From Candidatus Heimdallarchaeota archaeon AB_125 (GTDB taxonomy: Archaea > Asgardarchaeota > Heimdallarchaeia > Heimdallarchaeales > Heimdallarchaeaceae): a stretch of 8,322 nucleotides of DNA. Both the position numbers and the translations under genes were made by a program. The stretch spans positions 1-8,322 of the forward strand of contig MEHH01000109.1 in the NCBI GenBank assembly GCA_001940755.1, given 5' to 3'. A model generated the notes under the pieces. That model worked only from the letters and a program-made list of their open reading frames with translations, made no database searches and had not been told where the DNA came from. Below, one piece after another: positions 5,528 to 8,322 of this stretch; the stretch's first letter is position 1; each line of letters opens with the position of its first letter.

Positions 5528-5563
5528 AGTCATACAGCCATATGTATTTTTAGTGAGGTTATA

Positions 5564-6022
5564 GTGAGTCACAAAGTTGAAAGTTCTCCAGAGATATATC
5601 ACTTAGCAAATCAGCTTCAAAGAATCAACTATCTTGGGAATGTACAAACAATCCAAATAGAATTTGAATTCATACCTGAAGATAAAAAAGTTGAACTCGA
5701 TGATATGTTTCAAGACTCTACAGGCATAGGTAAATTTAAGTCTGATTTAATTATTCTTGAACAGATTTCAGGGAGAGATATGCTGGAAATCATTAATACT
5801 CTCCATAATGTCAGTTTAGTATTTGGTGATCTTTCAGTCATAGATGGTATAACTTCATTAGTTGAAGTTAATTACCAAGGAGAAACATACTTTGTAGTTG
5901 TTTCATATAATCCCTCTACAAGTGGTTTGGAGCTAATTTCAACATCAGAAAGTAAATTGTATTTTGAGCTTCTTAATTTTATCAGAACTAAATGGGCTCT
6001 TTCAAAGACGTTCATTAAATGA
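5564..6022 (+). CDS. Hypothetical protein, 152 residues
   Basis: I do not recognise this protein. It has no cysteine, signal peptide or membrane segment. The N-terminal half alternates a helix (8-22), a strand (QTIQIEFEFI, 28-37) and acidic loops. The C-terminal half has hydrophobic strands (VSLVFGDL, 83-90; ITSLVEV, 96-102; TYFVVVSY, 108-115) and ends in an amphipathic helix (KLYFELLNFIRTKW, 131-144). The compact alpha/beta order could suit a small sensory or binding domain, but no family is claimed. The frame has no ATG near its start; GTG at 5564 is chosen because GAGGT lies 5-9 bases upstream and box A is at 5520-5527. It is divergent from the winged-helix regulator and may be its target. 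Its stop is only 18 bases from the stop of the convergent kinase gene. Confidence 0.72.
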   Translation: MSHKVESSPEIYHLANQLQRINYLGNVQTIQIEFEFIPEDKKVELDDMFQDSTGIGKFKSDLIILEQISGRDMLEIINTLHNVSLVFGDLSVIDGITSLVEVNYQGETYFVVVSYNPSTSGLELISTSESKLYFELLNFIRTKWALSKTFIK

Positions 6023-6040
6023 TAAAATTAAACTTCATTT

Positions 6041-7144
6041 CTATTCTACCAGTTTATCATTCAAAATTTGTTTAAGAAGTTTAATTTTAATTTGCATATC
6101 TTCATCTTCAAGTTTACTTTTCTTATTCTCGATTTTTTCACTTATGTCATAAAGAATGTAAGATGCTATATGAAAATTGATTGTTAATCCTTCTGAGTAA
6201 AGATCTTGAAGAACAAAATCAGCTCCCATTTTTGATAAAGCGAAATTATATCCCTTAAGGAATGCATTAATATCTTTCTTTGTTTCATCAAATGTACTAT
6301 ATTTTTGAAATTCCTTGATTAATGGTTTAGCAAAAAAAATTCCTATATCCTCAGCTCTATCTCTTCCTGGCATTATAAACTCTGGATCAATGATGTATAC
6401 TTTTATCTTTGGAGGGAACTCTTCTATAATCTCGCTTCCTACTGAAGTTACATCTGAAGAAAACAGTAGATTTCCCTGATGAAAATCCCCATATATCAGA
6501 GTTGAACCAAGTGATTTTTCCAGTGAAAGAAAAGATGGAAGCATTAATTCTAAAATCTCTGATTCTAAAATCGTATCACTCAAAGTAGATAGTAGATATA
6601 GTATTAATTTCTTATATGGCTCAATCACAAATTTGTTGGTTTCTGTTCCATGGATAGCTGATAAGGTTTGCCCTGCTAATTGATGTTTAAAATTCTTATC
6701 AAGTTTGGTTTCTCTGAAACTCTTCCCAGTTATTCCTTCGTAGATTATACATCTATTTTGATGACTCTTATAGATAATCTCAGGAATATAAATTCCAGGG
6801 AATTTTTCTGTTGTCTTTGAGATTACATCATAATTGCTTATTTCCTTATTATATCTCACTTCATCAGCTGAGAACTTTACTACTAGATTAATCGATTGTT
6901 CTCCAATATCAGTGTTCAAGTAATATGTAACGAAATGTACTTTGGATTTTGAGGTTCCTTTCTCAATCGAATTGACTTCCTTTATAGAAATAAGAGAAGG
7001 TTTTTCACCAGTGGTTTCAAAAATTTGTGTTTTGAAATATGAGTCAAGACTCTCTCCAATTGTAGTTAGAATATTTTTTAGTTTTTGCTTTTTTCTAACT
7101 GAATCAGGAGAGTAAGATTCTGCCTTTTCGTTCAAATGACTCAC
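6041..7144 (-). CDS. APH/choline-kinase-like phosphotransferase
   Basis: This 367-residue soluble protein has the protein-kinase-like fold of aminoglycoside phosphotransferases and small-molecule kinases, which move phosphate from ATP to a hydroxyl. A glycine-containing loop (KGTSKSKVHFV, 62-72) precedes the ATP-binding lysine K90 in NLVVKF, with E95 or E101 as its partner. The hinge is YEGITG (135-140). The catalytic loop is YGDFHQGN (218-225) with D220 and N225, and the metal-binding motif is IDPEF (252-256, D253). A following helix carries DRAEDIGIF, as in the methylthioribose kinase and APH groups. The length fits the family. The start is GTG at 7144, about 26 bases from a TATA-like element at 7165-7176, implying leaderless mRNA; no good Shine-Dalgarno sequence is present. 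Resistance is not implied: in an archaeon a metabolic substrate is more likely, and I cannot name it. Confidence 0.85.
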   Translation of the reverse strand: MSHLNEKAESYSPDSVRKKQKLKNILTTIGESLDSYFKTQIFETTGEKPSLISIKEVNSIEKGTSKSKVHFVTYYLNTDIGEQSINLVVKFSADEVRYNKEISNYDVISKTTEKFPGIYIPEIIYKSHQNRCIIYEGITGKSFRETKLDKNFKHQLAGQTLSAIHGTETNKFVIEPYKKLILYLLSTLSDTILESEILELMLPSFLSLEKSLGSTLIYGDFHQGNLLFSSDVTSVGSEIIEEFPPKIKVYIIDPEFIMPGRDRAEDIGIFFAKPLIKEFQKYSTFDETKKDINAFLKGYNFALSKMGADFVLQDLYSEGLTINFHIASYILYDISEKIENKKSKLEDEDMQIKIKLLKQILNDKLVE

Positions 7145-7164
7145 TTTCTAAACTGTTTAGTAAA

Positions 7165-7176
7165 GATAAGTAAATC
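7165..7176 (-). promoter_or_regulatory. Candidate box A for the kinase gene
   Basis: The minus strand reads GATTTACTTATC, centred about 26 bases before the GTG at 7144. The match is imperfect, but the spacing is what a leaderless start would need. It lies in the 73-base gap after the CBS gene, so the kinase may be transcribed on its own or by readthrough. Confidence 0.35.
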
Positions 7177-7217
7177 TTACTGAAAAACTTACCTCTTCTT
7201 TTTCACCCTTTGAAAGG

Positions 7218-7601
7218 TTAGATGAGCAAATTAAGAGGATTTAACATTCCAATAATTTTATCACCATCTACAACGATGAGATGGTTAATTTTGTGTTCTT
7301 TCATTTTCAAGAGAGCTGAAGAAATCGTTTCATGAGCACTAATTCTTATTATTGGAGCTTGCATAATCTCTCGAACTTTAATTTTTTTCAATTCCTTATC
7401 TTCAGAAATGATTTTTATGATATCTTTGCTTGTTAGAATTCCTACCGCGTTTCCATTATCTGCAACCAACAAAGATCCGACATCAAAATCTGCCATTATT
7501 GATACAGCTTCAGATAGATTTTTTGAGGATTTTACATACAAAATTCCTTTTGTCATCACACTTGAAACTGGGTCATCAATTTCGTAGGTTCTAAGTGTCA
7601 T
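7218..7601 (-). CDS. Two-CBS-domain protein
   Basis: This 127-residue protein consists only of a CBS pair (Bateman module). CBS1 covers about 11-66, with MTKGILYVKSSKNLSEA and the signature VGSLLVADNGNAVGILTSKDI (41-61). CBS2 covers about 76-127, with IMQAPIIRISAHETISSAL and the signature INHLIVVDGDKIIGMLN (105-121). Such pairs bind adenine nucleotides or similar ligands (AMP, ATP, SAM) in the cleft, with the conserved Ser/Thr-x-x-Asp of CBS1 (TSKD, 57-60) placed to hold ribose. The second domain ends shortly after its last strand and lacks the matching T-x-x-D, having N-P-L-N, so perhaps only one site is functional. Stand-alone CBS proteins are common in archaea and their partners are usually unknown. 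ATG 7601 has a box A candidate at 7634-7645. Confidence 0.93.
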   Translation of the reverse strand: MTLRTYEIDDPVSSVMTKGILYVKSSKNLSEAVSIMADFDVGSLLVADNGNAVGILTSKDIIKIISEDKELKKIKVREIMQAPIIRISAHETISSALLKMKEHKINHLIVVDGDKIIGMLNPLNLLI

Positions 7602-7633
7602 CTGGTACTATCTAGAATATTCAGAAGTTAAAG

Positions 7634-7645
7634 ATTTTGTATAAT
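7634..7645 (-). promoter_or_regulatory. Candidate box A for the CBS gene
   Basis: The minus strand reads CATTATACAAAA, centred about 39 bases upstream of ATG 7601, predicting a leader of about 12 bases. It lies back to back with the rightward phosphoesterase promoter in a 101-base gap. Confidence 0.4.
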
Positions 7646-7665
7646 GCAACATAATTAAGACAAGC

Positions 7666-7675
7666 GATAAAGATA
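7666..7675 (+). promoter_or_regulatory. Candidate box A for the phosphoesterase gene
   Basis: GATAAAGATA is centred about 32 bases before ATG 7703, predicting a leader of about six bases or fewer. It is a weak consensus match. Confidence 0.3.
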
Positions 7676-7702
7676 ATTACCCCTCAATTAATACTGTTCT
7701 TG

Positions 7703-8322
7703 ATGGATAAATCTGTAAAAATAGTTCATTTCAGCGATATACACTTCACTCCACGACTACAATTCATTAAGAATAGTTACAACGAAGCTGTTTCTGTAAT
7801 AAATAAAACTCCACATGACTTTGCAGTTTTTTCAGGTGATTTAACTCAAGATGGATTGATTGATGAATATGAACTTGCAAATAAATTACGGAGAGATATT
7901 ATCTCACCAAAAATTTATTGGATTATAGGTAACCATGATTCTCGATCTGGAGGTTTTGAAGTTTGGGAGGAAAAGGTTGGACTAAGAGAATTTCATGAAT
8001 TCTCAGATGATATTCTATTCATTGGTTTGGATTCTTGTATTCCTGATCAAGATGGGGGAAGGTTTGGGAGAGAAGCCTTAGATTATACCAAAAAAATACT
8101 AATGAAATATGGAGATGCAAAATTAAAACTAGTAGGTTTTCATCATCATATCTTACCAATTCCCAAAACAGGAAGAGAAAGATCAAATGCTATTGATGCT
8201 GGTGATATGCTCTCAGTTCTGTTAGATCATAATGTTGATGCAGTTCTTACAGGTCACAAACATCATCCTAACGTTTACAAAGTTGAAGATACAATAATTA
8301 TCTCTGCTGGAAGTGTTTCAAG
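7703..8322 (+). CDS. Calcineurin-like metallophosphoesterase (cAMP phosphodiesterase CpdA-like), partial
   Basis: The first 206 residues are present and the frame is open at the right edge. All dimetal motifs of the family appear in order: SDIH (11-14; D12, H14), SGDLTQDG (44-51; D46), GNHD (76-79; N77, H78), GFHHH (145-149) and GHKHH (184-188; H185, H187). The arrangement DxH-GDxxxxG-GNHD-H-GHxH is that of class III cyclic nucleotide phosphodiesterases and related phosphodiesterases, but the family also includes phospholipid and nucleotide hydrolases, so cAMP as substrate is only a family association. There is no signal peptide, so it acts in the cytoplasm. ATG 7703 is chosen because the first strand (VKIVHFSD) begins four residues later; an in-frame TTG sits directly before it. 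It is divergent from the CBS gene, with 101 bases between the start codons. Confidence 0.93.
   Translation, partial: MDKSVKIVHFSDIHFTPRLQFIKNSYNEAVSVINKTPHDFAVFSGDLTQDGLIDEYELANKLRRDIISPKIYWIIGNHDSRSGGFEVWEEKVGLREFHEFSDDILFIGLDSCIPDQDGGRFGREALDYTKKILMKYGDAKLKLVGFHHHILPIPKTGRERSNAIDAGDMLSVLLDHNVDAVLTGHKHHPNVYKVEDTIIISAGSVS

Larger units (their letters stand above)
5248..5563. promoter_or_regulatory. 316-base divergent regulatory region, no gene seen
   Basis: No convincing coding frame lies here. The region holds a promoter at each end, four exact TTATCCG sites, a near-copy beside the regulator's ribosome binding site, a 7-bp inverted repeat (AGCAATC 5299-5305 with GATTGCT 5322-5328), a short CTAGA/TCTAG pair (5327-5341) and two copies of TTTATGCTGA (5419-5428, 5466-5475). 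A further TATA-like stretch at about 5362-5372 could start an untranslated RNA on the plus strand, but nothing else supports this. It is unusually long for this compact window. Confidence 0.55.

Noticed and set aside
5420..5602. Minus-strand open frame of 60 codons in the intergenic region
   Set aside because: It overlaps the start of the 5564 gene, has no ribosome-binding site or box A, and reads as translated AT-rich DNA.
5964..6152. Plus-strand open frame of 62 codons with a hydrophobic tail
   Set aside because: It lies across the ends of two real genes; the hydrophobic run is the antisense of a lysine/glutamate-rich helix.
3710..7105. Shared 14-mer TTTCTAACTGAATC at 3710-3723 and 7092-7105
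   Set aside because: Both copies are in coding sequence and encode the same short peptide DSVRKK in unrelated proteins; chance is the simplest explanation.
7205..7220. CCTTTCAAAGG palindrome after the CBS gene as a hairpin terminator
   Set aside because: The stem is only four pairs with a three-base loop and no long T-run directly after it.
1..8322. CRISPR array, insertion sequence, rRNA or riboswitch
   Set aside because: No regularly spaced repeats, transposase motifs, terminal inverted repeats or recognisable aptamer sequences were seen.

Overview
This AT-rich window most likely comes from an archaeon. Nearly every gene start has an AT-rich box A (TATA) element centred about 25-40 bases upstream, and one of these, TTTAAATA, is a perfect archaeal consensus. 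Several starts lie so close to the predicted transcription start that the mRNA would be leaderless. T-tract terminators and a tRNA-Arg gene with an encoded CCA fit the same picture. The 640-residue TPR protein ends in a profilin-fold-like domain resembling the longin/roadblock-type domains abundant in Asgard archaea. I therefore suggest an Asgard lineage, perhaps Heimdall-type, but this is inference from motif memory and not a database match.

Layout. Bases 1-570 (minus) hold the N-terminal half of a PLP-dependent alpha-oxoamine synthase that runs off the left edge. Bases 571-738 are a divergent promoter region with a 13-bp inverted repeat. An orphan gene follows (739-1104, plus), then tRNA-Arg(GCG) (1178-1255, plus), packed 7 bases from the 3' end of the next minus-strand gene. 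Bases 1263-5247 are a minus-strand block. Read in transcription order it contains a small winged-helix regulator (5247-5032), a T-tract terminator, a thioredoxin-reductase-like flavoprotein (4906-3887), a LmbE/PIG-L deacetylase (3837-3178) and, overlapping it by 8 bases, the TPR/longin-like protein (3185-1263). Bases 5248-5563 are an intergenic region crowded with repeats, separating the regulator from a divergent orphan gene (5564-6022, plus). An APH-type kinase (7144-6041, minus) converges on that orphan. A two-CBS-domain protein (7601-7218, minus) follows, and a calcineurin-like metallophosphoesterase (7703 to the right edge, plus) diverges from it.

How the genes may work together. The clearest operon is deacetylase plus TPR/longin-like protein: they overlap and share one promoter. 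The winged-helix protein probably controls its own promoter and perhaps the divergent orphan, because the sequence TTATCCG occurs four times in that intergenic region, one copy lying between box A and the predicted start of the regulator. The flavoprotein has a CxxC disulfide centre but lacks the usual NADPH-binding residues, so its electron donor is an open question. The kinase, CBS protein and phosphoesterase look like separately promoted genes.

No mobile element, CRISPR array, riboswitch or rRNA was seen. The candidates for something undescribed are the regulator with its TTATCCG sites, the deacetylase plus TPR/longin pair, and the divergent flavoprotein.
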